From Chlamydomonas reinhardtii (taxonomy: Eukaryota > Chlorophyta > Chlorophyceae > Chlamydomonadales > Chlamydomonadaceae), in contig NC_057006.1 of NCBI RefSeq assembly GCF_000002595.2, positions 5,067,356 through 5,131,355 of the forward strand: 64,000 nt of DNA. Reading direction: 5' to 3'. The notes under the pieces were generated by a model. It was given only the letters and a program-made list of their open reading frames with translations, was not told the origin of the DNA and searched no databases. Of the stretch, positions 1 to 12,321 are shown in pieces (the stretch's first letter is position 1; each line of letters opens with the position of its first letter). The position numbers were made by a program, and so were the translations under genes.

Positions 1-2545
1 AATGTCCAAGAACACGCCGAAATCGCGCAGCAGGTGCTGCACCGGCGCGCAGTAACCCTGCGGCGCACCGGCTGCCGCGGCCGCAACCTCCGCCGCGCTG
101 CACAGCAGGAGCTGCTGCTGAAGCTCGTGGGTTGCTGCTGTCGACTCGAGAATCAGGACAGAGGCCGCGTTGCAGCTGTGCACGCCGCCGCGGCACATCT
201 CTACCTGCAGCAGGCCCTGACGGCTGCAGGACGCGAGCTCCAAGCTGCAGCCACCAGCTGACACTGCAGCCCACGGCACTGGCGGCGCCACGCAGGGTCT
301 CTGCAGCGCCGTAGACAAGGAACGGTCGGCCGCCCTGCCGTTTGAGACGCGTACAGGCAGGAAGCGGCCCTGCTGGCGAGCGGTGATGCATAGCATCTCC
401 GGCGCCTCGTGACGCTGCGTGTCCGCTGGGCTTGCTGGAGCGAAGGAGGAACCCTGTGGCTCACTGTGAAAATGGTCCAGATTGCAGCCCGCGGCGCTGT
501 GAGCGGCAGCTGCCGCCTTGCCGTTCCAGCTGCAAGTCAGCTGAACCGTCGGTTGCGACGAGCGCCAAACGCTACTGCTGGCGCAGCACACAACTGCAGG
601 CCACACCTGGACGTCCGGCGGCGGCGTCTGGTCGACGCTGCATGTAGCTTCGCCGTCAACCTCCGCCAAAGGCTGCGACGACCGACTGGCGCTGCCCTGT
701 CCTACCTCTGCTGCTTCAGCGCCACCGTCAGCGGCCACTGCCTGCTGCTTCACACGCACCTGAGTGACATGCGAGTCCACCTGCACTGTCACAGTCCGCC
801 CCACCATCAGCTGGCCGACACCTGCCGCGCTGAGCGCCTCCTGCACCGCCCCGACGGCCGCCCCGCCACCGGCCAGAGCCGGCATCACTGAAGATGCGGT
901 CGGCGGTACGCTAGCGCCCTCAGACGCGTCTGCGCTGTCCTGCCCGCGCTGCCGTGCCCCGCCTGCACTCCCTACTGCTTGCTGCTGTTGCGGCTGCTGC
1001 AGCCCTTGCTGCTGTTCCGGCATCCTCCGCAGCACGTCCACAACTAGCTGCACGCAGCCGCGGCGCATGTAGGTGAACAGCACCAGCGCTGCCTCGCGCT
1101 GGCCGTTAATGCGCAGGTCCGACTCCCAGTTGGGCGGCAGCTCCTCAGGCTCGCGGTCCGGGATCTTCACGCTCACACGCACCTTGCGCGCTGCTGACGT
1201 GTATGACCCCGGCCCGCCGGCACCGGCACCGTTGCTCCCGCCAGCGCTCCCACTCGCTGCCGCACTGCTCACGAGGCGTCGGGCTAGCTCGTACGCCTCC
1301 ATGCCGCCCGTTTGCGCCCGGCCGCCGGACGGCTGCCCAAAGCCAGCGAGCCCGGGTCCCAGGTCGCTGGGCGCCACCGGAATGAGCCCCATTGGGGCGG
1401 CGGGACGCTGCGGGTATGCTGCCTGTGGATACCGTTGCGCCGGTTGCGAGACCACATGCTGCGGCTGAAGCAACAGTGCGGATTGGAGCCCCGCGCCCGG
1501 CTGCTCCGCCAACAGTGGTAGCCCCACGTCCCCGCCCTCGGTCGCGGCGCTTAGGCCCTCCAGCCGCACCGGCTCGAGGTCCTGTGACATCATTGCATGG
1601 CCATGGGAAACATGAGCGTTGCAACATGTGTAGCACGAGTACCCTGCTTCGCACTAGGACTATCAGTGGAGTGCAGGGTTGTTCAGAGCTGTTGCCGCAC
1701 CCTTTGTGACACACCCGACCACCAACCTGAGCGGACGCCGCTGCAATCTGGGAGAGCAACTGTGGGTCGCTACAGCATAGCATGGAGCTGACGACAGGGG
1801 TATGCGACTGCAGCAGCGTGTGGCACGCGTCGTCCAGGTTGTGCGCCAGGGGCGCGACCTTTGGCGCACTTGGGCCGGGCGCCACCGGGGCTATGCTGTC
1901 CGTCGGTTTTTGCCGGCAAGGAATCCCAGGCCGCCGGCAATAATACACTGCCAGAGACAGGAGCAGCCGCAGTGCGACGTGCGGCAGCGCCCACTGTCCT
2001 GGCAGTACGCGAGCTCGGTAAAAACGCGCGCCCCACACACAGCCGGTACAGGTCACGTCCACTAGCCCCGCTGGGATTATCATATGAAAAGGCACCTGCA
2101 CATTGAAAGGACACACATTTACGCACTGCCAAACCCGGTGAATGAAATTGTATTGCCTGAACTCGTCTAGGTCAGCCAGAGCACGCCGACACACCTCGTT
2201 GCAGTATATGAGCGCCTCAGCCATCGCTCTCCAGACTGGGCGGTGCCAGTCGCTGCCGAACGTGTACCACCCAATGGCCACCTCGCCCGACGCCGTGGCG
2301 AGCTGGAGGACCGCTAGTAACTTGGGTACTATTCTAGCTGCGCAGCAGATATAGGAGCGCCGCCCTGCCAGCACGGAGACAAGCCAGGCGAGATGGAGGG
2401 CCACTGCAGCCGCGAAGCCCCAATCATTGCTTAGCCACCTGCCTACATTTTTAGCGTTACAAGTGCTGGTGCGGGCCTGAAGATACACTAGCAGCACGCC
2501 GAGGCATGCCCGGCCAAGGTCTGGCCAGCTAACTGTCTTGGTCAT
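1..2545 (-). CDS. Multi-pass membrane protein with SPL/SBP-type central module, 3' end outside window
   Basis: Unrecognised as a whole. Two exons are visible: 1727-2545 and 1-1581 (still open at the left edge), joined in phase by a GT-AG intron (1582-1726). The first exon starts at an ATG at 2545 and encodes about 273 residues with roughly five hydrophobic segments, for example AAAVALHLAWLVSVLAG and VALRLLLSLAVYY. The second is rich in Ala, Gln and Gly but contains an ordered stretch (VSVKIPDREPEELP, then YMRRGCVQLVVDVL). This resembles the conserved non-DNA-binding module of large plant SPL proteins (pattern I.FKLF...P...P, then Y.RPGC..L...L). Downstream, a segment containing LLQVEMCRG and GRFLPVRVSN is similar in style to the SPL region that follows. 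I see no SBP zinc-finger box. The family link is inferred from motif shape only. Further introns inside the first exon are possible. Confidence 0.6.
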
Positions 2546-3869
2546 ATCTCTATGCTAGCAACTATGTTAATGCTTTCATGGTTCAGTTGTATCTCAGGCA
2601 AGGGCTGGCAGGGCAAAGTGTGGGCATGAACGGTGCCCCATGGAGCTTCCCCATCTCTTGGGTTGGGAGCCTGCAGCAGCGCGGAGTAAGATGTCCAGGA
2701 CATGGTCCAGGGAAAGCCAACGTAACACGTCGCGTCATCCCCCGCTCGACTGGTTGGGCATGATACGGAGGCACCGGCAGGGCAAGGTGGGGAGGGCAAA
2801 CCTCTCACGGCAGGCCTCCCCACGCACGCCACCCGGTCTCGCATCAGGGCGTGCCCATACCCGCCAGCAAAGTCGGGGTTGGTGGAGTCAAGTTGGGCCC
2901 TGATAGCATGTGATGGCTCGGCGTCTTCGGGTGCTGGGACTGTCCCCTCTGTAACATCCGCATTCATACCCGCCGCACCGTCAAAAGCCCAAACAATCCC
3001 GAATGTCTTTGTGTGACATCTAAATGCTACGGTATGTTGTTTTAAGCTCTGGGGTGACCCGCCCGCTCGTCAAGCGCGCGACATGCGGCGACATGCCCTG
3101 ACCATGTACACGAAGAGCTGCTTTTGGCTCCCCGTAACGATTTCCACACCACTATTTATAATCCAAAATAGGCAATTCAATGATAAAGCATTGAGAAGTT
3201 GAAAAGGGCCCCGCTCATGAATATGCTGCTGGTCGGCAGAGCCTCGCGTTTCACCCTGGGGTGCGCTCCAAAGCAATTACATGTTTGTATGTGGCCGAGT
3301 GAATTCATGCTCGCTTTGGCTCGACCGTGCCCTCACCGGCCGGGAGTGGCTTCCGTACCGTACGTGAACTCGTGGTCGCCAAAATCCGCCCCTAGCGTGA
3401 TGGAACATGGCAAGGGGCAGGAAAGCGTCTGCATTGATCTGCATTGATTGGAGGGCTAACAGGGCTTGTTCAAGGTGCTCCTTGCCAGCCGAATCACAAT
3501 ACACATAGAAATCATTACCGACTCGTGTCATCGCCGTTTGTACTGCATCCTTTTGAATAAGCCTGGCGCCTGTGACCCGCACGCTGTCGTAGCGCTTACT
3601 GCAGGGGAGGTCCCTCCCCTGGTAAACTGACCAGTCAGCTCATGCCCCACGCCTCTGCTCGACCACTTGCACTATGATCTCCTATTACTTGCGAATCTAT
3701 GTTCTGCACACTTGCTCCTGCATGCATACGTCTCTGGTCTAGCTGCGTCCAAACAGGTGAAACAGTCATGTGACTCACGTTATGTCCGTCCAAGGTTATT
3801 GATACGCATAACTCTACTACTCCTGCGTGACGTGTCACAAATCACAGGGGCTGCTGCGGCTGCGGCCTA
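2546..3869. other. Intergenic region with orphan open frames
   Basis: About 1.3 kb between two minus-strand genes; it should hold the 3' UTR of the right-hand gene and the promoter of the left-hand one. A TTACA (TGTAA on the minus strand) occurs near 3277. A minus-strand open frame at 3277-3582 has protein-like composition (for example NDFYVYCDSAGKEHLEQALL) but no convincing start or neighbours. It may be a fragment of an old element or exon. I recognise no product here. Confidence 0.4.
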
Positions 3870-6800
3870 CTACATGGACACCTCTTGGTACAGTCGCCCC
3901 ACCAGCTGTGGTTCGCCAATCTGCACACGAGGCAAGATAAAAAGGACAGGCATGCATGGATGGCAATCGACAAATGACACATGCTGGGAAGGTACTGAAG
4001 GAATTAGAGCCAAAGTGCGGTGCGCAAGCCCCGAGAGTAGTTCCAACAACGTCTTGGAACCCGCGCCCGTGCACTTCTTGCGTCTTCTTGGGTGCGCCAC
4101 CCGGCCCCTGCCCACGCGCGCGCACGCACCTGAGACAGCAACGGGTCCGGCTGTGTCATCCATTGAAGCCCGCGGGCGAACAGCGCCGCCCGCTGCTCCG
4201 ACGTGAGCTGCGTCCTCAGCTTAGCCAGGCCCGCCGGCTGGTTGGCGTTGGAAAGCATGAGCTTGCGGGCACCTGTGGAGGAGGAAAACACGGTGCGTGC
4301 AACAGTGTCAGGCTGACGCGTCGCGGCATGAACGCTTCACTTCGCCAATACCGGACCGCCACACGGCACTGCACAGTACTTGCCCTGCTTGCAAGTATGC
4401 GACGTGGTGGAGCAAGGTGTGAAGCCCGTGTGTGCGCGGGGTACAGCAACAGGTGTGCAGGACGGCAAGGCTTGCAGCCGCGAGCAGCTCACCTGAGGAC
4501 ATGGCGCCATGCAGGGTGGCCTGCATGAGCGGCGACGTATCGTTGAAGTGGCGGCGCTCTTTGCCGCGACGCTGTGGATGCCGTGTCACGGCCTCGATGG
4601 CGGAGGGCGTGCTCTGCAGCAGGCTCAGCGCGCGGGCCAAGTAGCCGTGTGGGTCGAACAGGGCGCAGATGGCGGCGTCCATGTCCTCGAGCACCTGGCG
4701 AGTGGCGGCAGCAGTGCATATGGTGGAAAGGCGAGTGCAGGTTGGTGGCCTCCGATGTTGAGCTTCGGAGAAGGTGCCTAGGTGAGGTTGTGGGTTCATG
4801 CTCAAAGCCCTGTTAATGACTCCTTAGTGCCGTGGAGCGTTACATACCGCCCCAATCGACAAGCCCAACCCATCAGCACAACGATGGCCGCCACTCCTGC
4901 CCGAATCGGCCTCGCAACTCACTCTTGGCCCGCAGCGGCCTCCTAACTGCGGCCTCCTAGCTCAGGCCTTGCAGCTCCCGATAACCACACCAAGTCCGCT
5001 GTGCCCGCCCCAGCCCGCCCGTGTTGAGGTTGCACTGGCTGGAAGTGCTGCCAGTACTAGATGTGTCGCATGCATGAAGTGCCTGATAGCAGAATCCCGA
5101 CAACCACGCCGCAGCGCCCACGGCACACGGGTATGACGCCGGTCTGGGAGAGGGGTCAAACGGCAGGGGCTATAACTTCTGCAGGGAATGTTGTACAGAC
5201 TTGTCCTCCCGGCAGCAGGTCCCGCGGCGCACGTGGGGCTTTTTGTACAACATTCCATGCATGCGCTATGTCGCTTGGCGACCGGGGGATGCGTTCCGCC
5301 CTGCTTGGCACGGTCGGACACGGTCGTCAGGCCGACCTCCAATTTAGCTGCCGGTGTTTAGCATGTATTATGTACACACTATGTACACCCGAAATATCTT
5401 GTTTGCGATCGCTTTGGTGATGTCGCGGTCAACATGCTCTACAAGCTCTGGCAGACAGCCCGGTTTGACGTCAAGTTAGATTGCCGTCGACTATAATATA
5501 CTTTATAAGACTACTTTGAGGGTCCGGGGCTTTACAGTGCGACTCTGGTGAAAGCATGCCTCGCGAAATGTGCCGACAGCCACCCTCGCAAAATGCGACG
5601 GGAGCCGAACTTTAGTATCAGTAAAGGTTATATAAGCTAATTCCCGAAACGGGGTGTCTAAATCTGCGCGAGCGCGGAGAAACACGTGTGGACACCTTTT
5701 CGCCCCTCCTCAGACCGGCGTCATACCCATGTGCGCCCACGGGTACCACCACATTTATCCGCGGCGGCACCCAGCGGGGGCGGGTGGGTTGTCACCGTCC
5801 CGGCAGAGGGACGATCCGAAGTACAGTACAGAAGCACAACGGCAGAAAGGGCGCCGGAGTAGGCGGCTCATGCATGCGATGTGAAGAGCAACCGCGCCAG
5901 CACGCACCTGCGCTCCCTCCGGCATGCGCGTCCAGATGGGGTACAGCGTGGAGAAGAGCGTGTTGACGCACAGGCGCATGGACAGCAGCAAGATGGGCAG
6001 CGTGAAGAACATGCCGCTGCGGCTCTGGCGCAGGCCCTTGAAGCGCCCCGCCCAATCCACGTGTAACGCAAACAAGCGCTCGCGCTGCGGGCGCACAAGC
6101 GAAAAGCGCACAATCAGGGCCGTTATTGTTGTGGTACTACATTTCTTGAGCATTGATATGGTCATGTAAGCGGTTGCACTAAGCAGCAAGTTATTCCGCG
6201 CGCCGGCCATACGTCCACAGCTCTGCCATAGTCGCACGCGCAGCGCTCACCTGCAGCGCTCCTGAGTCAGTAGCGTCCAGGGCAGCGTGTATGGAGCGCG
6301 CGGTGTTGGCGGCGGTGGCCAGCGCGAAGGAGGCGCTGTGCTTCAGCGCGCGGCCCACACGCGGCGGCAGGCCGGGCATGGATCCCAATGAGCTGCCTGC
6401 AGACCCTGGCGCGTGCGTGTGCGTGTGGGCTGAGCCCGCAGTGGAGGGCGCGTTGGTGCGGCTGTGCTGCCCGTGCGCGCCGCCGTGGTGCGTGTGCGCG
6501 GGCGAGGAAGCGCCCGACCGCAGCGTGCCGGGCAGGTTGAGTGGCCCCAATAGGCCGCCACCGCGGGCGTGCACGTTGGAAGGCGAGTCCGGCGCACTCC
6601 GGCCGCCGCCGGCATGCGCAGGGCTGTGCGGCACGGACTGGTAATGCGGTGCGACTGCAAAGGACACGCCGCGCGCATTGTCACCAAGCCCCGGCGGGCT
6701 GCCTGCCCCTCGGGCCCCAGCCGCGCCACCGCCGCCACCGCCGCCGCCGCCGGCGGCCGTGAGGGGCGAGGCTGCACCATTACGCGCCCCTCTCCCACCG

Positions 6801-9309
6801 CCGCCGCCGCCACCCGCCATCGTTGTGGCCGCGGACTGCGGCGGCCCTCCCGGCGGCCCCTGGTCCAGCTTCTGCCGCACGTAGGCCTGGTATCCCAGGT
6901 CATACTTTTGTAGGTTGGTCATTTGCTGCGTGCTGATGCTGGTCTGGTGCGCGTGGCCGATGGAGCGGCGGCTGGTGGCACCGCCGCCGCCTGTGACGCC
7001 CTCGCCTGCGGAGCTATTGCGCGGCAGCAGGCCGCGCTCCTCCCAGATGTCGGTGTGCCGGCGACTGGTGCTGGCATGCAAACCATCTCGGCTATGCATT
7101 CCTCTGCGGTTGGGAAGCAGCAACAAAGCGGCAGCGCAGCACGGATGACATTTGAGCTTCCTAATTTATGCGGTAAACCATGGAGCCCGCTCCCATCTTC
7201 CGCAGCTGCCCCTCAGGAATGATTGTCACACTGCACGCCGCTCCACGTACCTGGCGTCCAGGTGGTGTGGGTAGTCTGCGTGGCCCCGCACCAGCTCCTC
7301 GTGCATGAAGTTGGCCAGCGTGATGAGCATCCTGATGCTGCCCTCGCTGCTCAGCTCCTCCTGCGTGCGAGCAAACTCCTCCGGCGTCAGCCGCCCCTTC
7401 AGCGCCTCCGGCGCCTGGTGCCGATGCCAGTCTGCCAGCGCAGACTCCAGCTGTGCCTGTGGTTGAGGGGAGTAGATAGGGTAGTGTCAGGCGGCACTCT
7501 TAATTGACCCATTGCCAGAAATATGACACGGTATGCAAGCGAGATGGCCATTGTATGCACAAACTGCGAACATGTCTGGGTAGATGCCGATAGGCGCCGT
7601 GCATGGTTCAGGGCTACCTTTATGAATGAGTGACGGAGTCGCAGGCAAGTCAACAGTACTGTGCTCGCTAGTCGCTACCACGCAAACCGGAATACTCGTA
7701 GACACGATCTGGCAAGACTTTTTTGAGCGTGACTGGCTGCAAGATGACTGGCAACGCTTGCCTGAAGTGTGAGCACCACCTCGGGTGTCACCAGCAGCGG
7801 CTGCAGCAACTCGTCCACCACTTCCGCGCGTGTGTTGTCGTGCGAGCCCTGGCGCTGCTGCTGCTGCCCCTGCGCAGGCTGTTGCTGCTGTTGCCTGCTG
7901 CCGGGGGGCTGTGTGGCTCCCAGGCCACTGGCCATAGCCTCCGCGTGCTCCTGCGGGGTCACAAGCCGCCCGCTGGAGGTCCGCGGCCAGCTGACAGGCG
8001 CAACAGTGCTGCGCCTGCCGTGCCCTCCAGAACTCCCGGCCCCACCGCCGCCACCGGCACTGCTGCCAGCGCTGTACTCCCTCCCGGAGCTACCATGCCC
8101 CGATGTTGACGGCGCGTTGTCCATCCCGCCACCGAGCCCGCCAGCGCTGCCGCTGCTGCGCCCATGGGAGCGGCGCTCCTTGCCCGTGCCCGCGTCTTCT
8201 CCGTCATCCGCCGCTGCCGTTCGCTGCCTGGCCGCAGCGTACAGCGCGGTGAGGTTCTGACGGGCTAGGGTGAGGTCCAGGTTGAAGGGGTGCAGGTAGC
8301 GAGCTGCCATGTCCAGAAATGCGCTGCCGCCAGCTGGCTTTCCCTCGCCGCCAGGCTCGCCAGCACCAACCGCCTCGCTGCTATCCGCGACTCGGGTGCC
8401 CACGTCGCTCGCCTGCACGTCCATGATGGGATGCGATAAGCAGCAGGTAGCGGCACTCTGTGCAAATCATGCATGGACCGCTCGGCCACGCTGCCCGCAC
8501 CTCATCTGCGGCGGCTCCCAGCACCTTGTTGCCAATGCCTAGCTGCAGCACCGCCGCCGGGTTGATGAAGACAGGCACCTTGTATGAGTGGTTCACGGGC
8601 GGCACCGTGATATGCAACTCGTCCTCCACATGGCCCTTAGCCTGCACGAGGTGCGTAGATGTGTTAGTGCTGTCAGTGACCCGCCACCCGACTTCAGGAC
8701 CATGCCGCAACACGCAGCAAGTGGTACTACAGTCCGCTGGCAGAAAAAACTGTGCACAGCCGCTCAAGCCCGTCTGGTCTGTGACCGCCAAGGAGAAAGC
8801 GTGGCCTGCACAGCGCTTCCAAGTCTTTATGCAGCTGCTAAATGTGCCGCACAGGCATGCTCTTACTCGCAGCGTAGTTTTGATATGGGCCTCCGAGAGT
8901 GGCACATTCCGGTTCACCAGGTCAAGGGTCGCCTTGCTTGGCCTAACCCCGACTTGCTCCAGGTACCGCGTGGCGAACTCCCTCGACACAAGCTGCATTC
9001 AGGAGGCTTCAGCATTGAGTTGTGTGCACACGGCGCGCAACATCTTCCTCCCCTTCCTTCGTTCCATCCATCCATCCGTCTGTCACGGCACGTCGACTGT
9101 GAGAGACCCCCCGGGTAGCCCTGCCACACTAGTGCCCCAAACACTGCGCACTGACACTTCTGGCACACCTGCACGCTAGGCTTGAATCCTTCCGGGTCCT
9201 CCACGGGTCGTAACTGCAGCCGAAACACATTGGGCTGCTCTACCGCCAGCGAGCTTGGCTCGTCCGTTCGGGGGGTGGTTGGGGAGGTGCGGTCGCCCCG
9301 GTTTGGCAT
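3870..9309 (-). CDS. Unrecognised 898-residue protein, Gly/Ala-rich centre, hydrophobic segment near C-terminus
   Basis: Ten exons were assembled in phase: 9130-9309, 8867-8992, 8501-8641, 7762-8412, 7251-7456, 6251-7070, 5908-6084, 4493-4694, 4130-4272, 3870-3920. The N-terminus has a CxxC pair (VCQKCQC) and an ordered domain (EFATRYLEQVG, then HITVPPVNHSYKVPVFINP). The middle, encoded by exons 4 and 6, is low complexity with runs of Gly and Ser/Ala. Exon 7 encodes a hydrophobic stretch (FFTLPILLLSMRLCVNTLF), possibly one membrane segment. The C-terminal third is ordered and helical-looking. Intron 4 begins with GC (CAG|GCAAGC). The last exon adds only 16 residues, but its phase fits. No family came to mind. 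It is head-to-head with the LC8 gene, 387 bp apart, which could mean shared regulation but says little about function. Confidence 0.65.
5185..5256. repeat. 13-bp perfect inverted repeat inside an intron
   Basis: GGAATGTTGTACA at 5185-5197 is matched by its exact reverse complement at 5244-5256, with a 46-nt loop. It lies in the longest intron (4695-5907) of the unrecognised gene and could be a small hairpin or the ends of a tiny insertion. No target duplication is obvious. Confidence 0.6.
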
Positions 9310-9972
<663 letters not shown>

Positions 9973-11498
9973 GCGGCCGCGGAGCTTCGGGCGCGCGGGA
10001 GTTGGACTCAGGCGGTAGCGCGGGGGGCGCTAGGGACATAGCGGGGAGGGGTGCAAATGTAATCATGAATCTGTACAGTGTATGTGTGCTCTTCATAAGA
10101 CGGCTGGGGCCTTAGGTAGAAGGAGGGGCGGAGCGCGGTCTCTGGGGCCCCTCGATCGGGCCGCGCCTCCTTGGTGGACTGATAGAAAACTGACGGACAT
10201 GACTGATGACAACATGACGTTTATGGTGCTTGGAGGACTCGCATTTGACGCGGCATGACTTCAAAAGCCCTGCAAATGCAGCGGCATTCTCGCGGGGGGC
10301 TTCTGTAACGGCGGACGTATTGCAGTTGCCTCGCTGGTATCATGCTATCGCTGATCGTGATGGTGGGGCTTCAGAGCGGCAGCAGCAGCGCCGGTCAAGG
10401 CCCGGTCGTCGGTCCGAAAGTTTCCATGTTCCAGAAGTTCAGCGGAAGCGGGCACAAGGGGCAGTCTAATGGTAAAGGGGCAATCTAAGGGGAGCCAACT
10501 TAAGCGTCATGCGGACTGTGGCTCAGGGGAAGAGGGGCCTCGGGTGGAAGAGGAAGCGTCAGCTGGGAACAACAGCGGCGGCACGGACAGGCACACACGA
10601 CACACGCAGGGTCGAAATACATTTACTACTGCGAGCATCGTCAGCACCAAGGAACGTGTATGGGGGGGGTTGGTTCGAGTTCGGGGATTCTGAAGTTACT
10701 GAGTTTACAGAGGCGGGGTGGGACTGGGTGGGCATGATTGCGCAGGTGGCTAACGTTGCGCAAGGGTGCCGCAGGTCCGAACGACACGCACAGCCACCCC
10801 GTGGCCGGCCAGCCTTTCCGCCTTGCGCGTTAGACTGAGGGCTCGGCAGCCAGTCAAGCAATGCGTTGTGCGATCCAGGGGTGCAATCAGTACGTGAGAA
10901 CTCAGCAGCAGACGCGTGCCGTTGCCCTGAAATCTCTCTCATACTGGGATCATAGCGAAAGCACAGTCACGTTGCCCTGCTCATTCGCGCCAGTTGTGCA
11001 CCCATGGTGAACTCCTTAGATCAAGGCATCCGCCGCGTGAGTGCCGAGACTCAACGACCGCACACACCATCTCCCGCGCGATGCCTAAGCCTTCGACCAC
11101 TAGCATATCGTACTCAGGTACTCCACAACGCAACAACGTCCATCATATGGTACACCGGCGCTGACAACTGCACACTTGCTCTTTGCGTACATCTGTTGCC
11201 GCCAGGGAGGCCGCCTGTAGTTGACGCCGTGCCGTCACTCTAGCTGCTACGGCAATTAATCAAAACGGTCACAACGGTGGTTGATGGGGCCGCACTCATG
11301 GCGCAAAGCCGCCAACCAAATAGGATATTGTACAAACGCAGCTCATGCCGCATCCTAAACCGATGCCCATGGTAACACACGTCCTAGTAATGATATAACA
11401 CAGCGTGTCCACCTTTTTGGGGAGTAGACGCCCACACGCCCTCACATGACCAGCCCGAATTTCTCACCCAAGCACCAAGGCGCCTGCCTTGGGCTTGC
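9973..11498. other. Intergenic region between convergent LC8 and MCC-beta genes
   Basis: Contains the LC8 3' UTR, with a TGTAA poly(A) signal at 10058-10062, and the MCC-beta 3' UTR. A TTACA at 10705-10709 could serve the minus strand but is about 800 nt from the MCC stop. Open frames here lack protein-like composition. I see no further gene. Confidence 0.5.
10058..10062 (+). promoter_or_regulatory. TGTAA poly(A) signal of LC8
   Basis: TGTAA is the usual poly(A) signal of Chlamydomonas nuclear genes. This copy lies 86 nt after the LC8 stop, a normal distance. Confidence 0.7.
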
Positions 11499-12288
11499 CT
11501 AGAACCTGAAGGGCCCAAAGCGGCTGTCGGTGCTGATGCGCGGCACGTTGGCGGTGGCGGCGGCCAGGCTCAGCCCCACCACACGGCGCGTGTCGGCGGG
11601 GTCAATGCAGCCGTCATCCCACAGCCGCGCACTGGCGTACTCGGGCCGCGCCTGTGTGTCGTACGCCGCGGTCATGGCGGCGCGGAACTTGGCCTCCTCC
11701 TCAGGCGCCCACTGCTTGCCCTTGCGGCGTTGCTTGTCCGCCTCCACCTGGTGGTGCATGTGCGTGGGAGGACACGAGGGAAGGCTGGGCGGGGAAGAGC
11801 TGGGCGCGCGGTGTGCATGGGAACGGAGACAAGAGTGCGGGACAGCGGGAGATTCAGGCCTAGCACCTTGAGCGACTCCGCTGCTTCCTGTGCGGGCGGT
11901 CACACTGAAGCCCTGGAAGCTGACATGTCCAGTCGTGTCTCACACACCTGCGCCAGCACACCGGCAGCCTGCTCGCCGCCCATGACGCCAATCCTTGCGT
12001 TTGGCCACATGTACATGAAATGAGGACTGTAGGCCTGCCGAGGTTGGGACGGGGGAAAGCATAATACTTTGTGGTTGCTCTTCACTACACGGTTGGCAGA
12101 TAGCCCTTGGCTACCGTATTGCTTGTCAACGCCACAACCTTGTGATGGAAGCACATTCTTATTCACGCACACGCGGACCCGGCGTGCCCAGGCCGTACTC
12201 ACCCTGCCGCACATGCCGTAGTTCCCGGCTCCGAAGCTGCCGCCGATGACCACCGTCACCTTGGGCACGTCAGCGTTGGCCACCGCGC

Positions 12289-12321
<33 letters not shown>

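Noticed and set aside
1145-1581. Continuation of the membrane-protein frame past 1727 to a stop at 1145
   Set aside because: After 1727 this frame turns into Arg/Gly-rich shadow sequence, while the frame after the 1582 acceptor is open to the window edge and contains the SPL-like block.
6191-7126. Plus-strand Pro-rich open frames opposite the poly-Gly exon
   Set aside because: They mirror the GGC/GCC runs of the minus-strand exon and have no independent support.
10655-10700. A tRNA-like GGTTCGAGTTC box
   Set aside because: No cloverleaf arms could be built around it.
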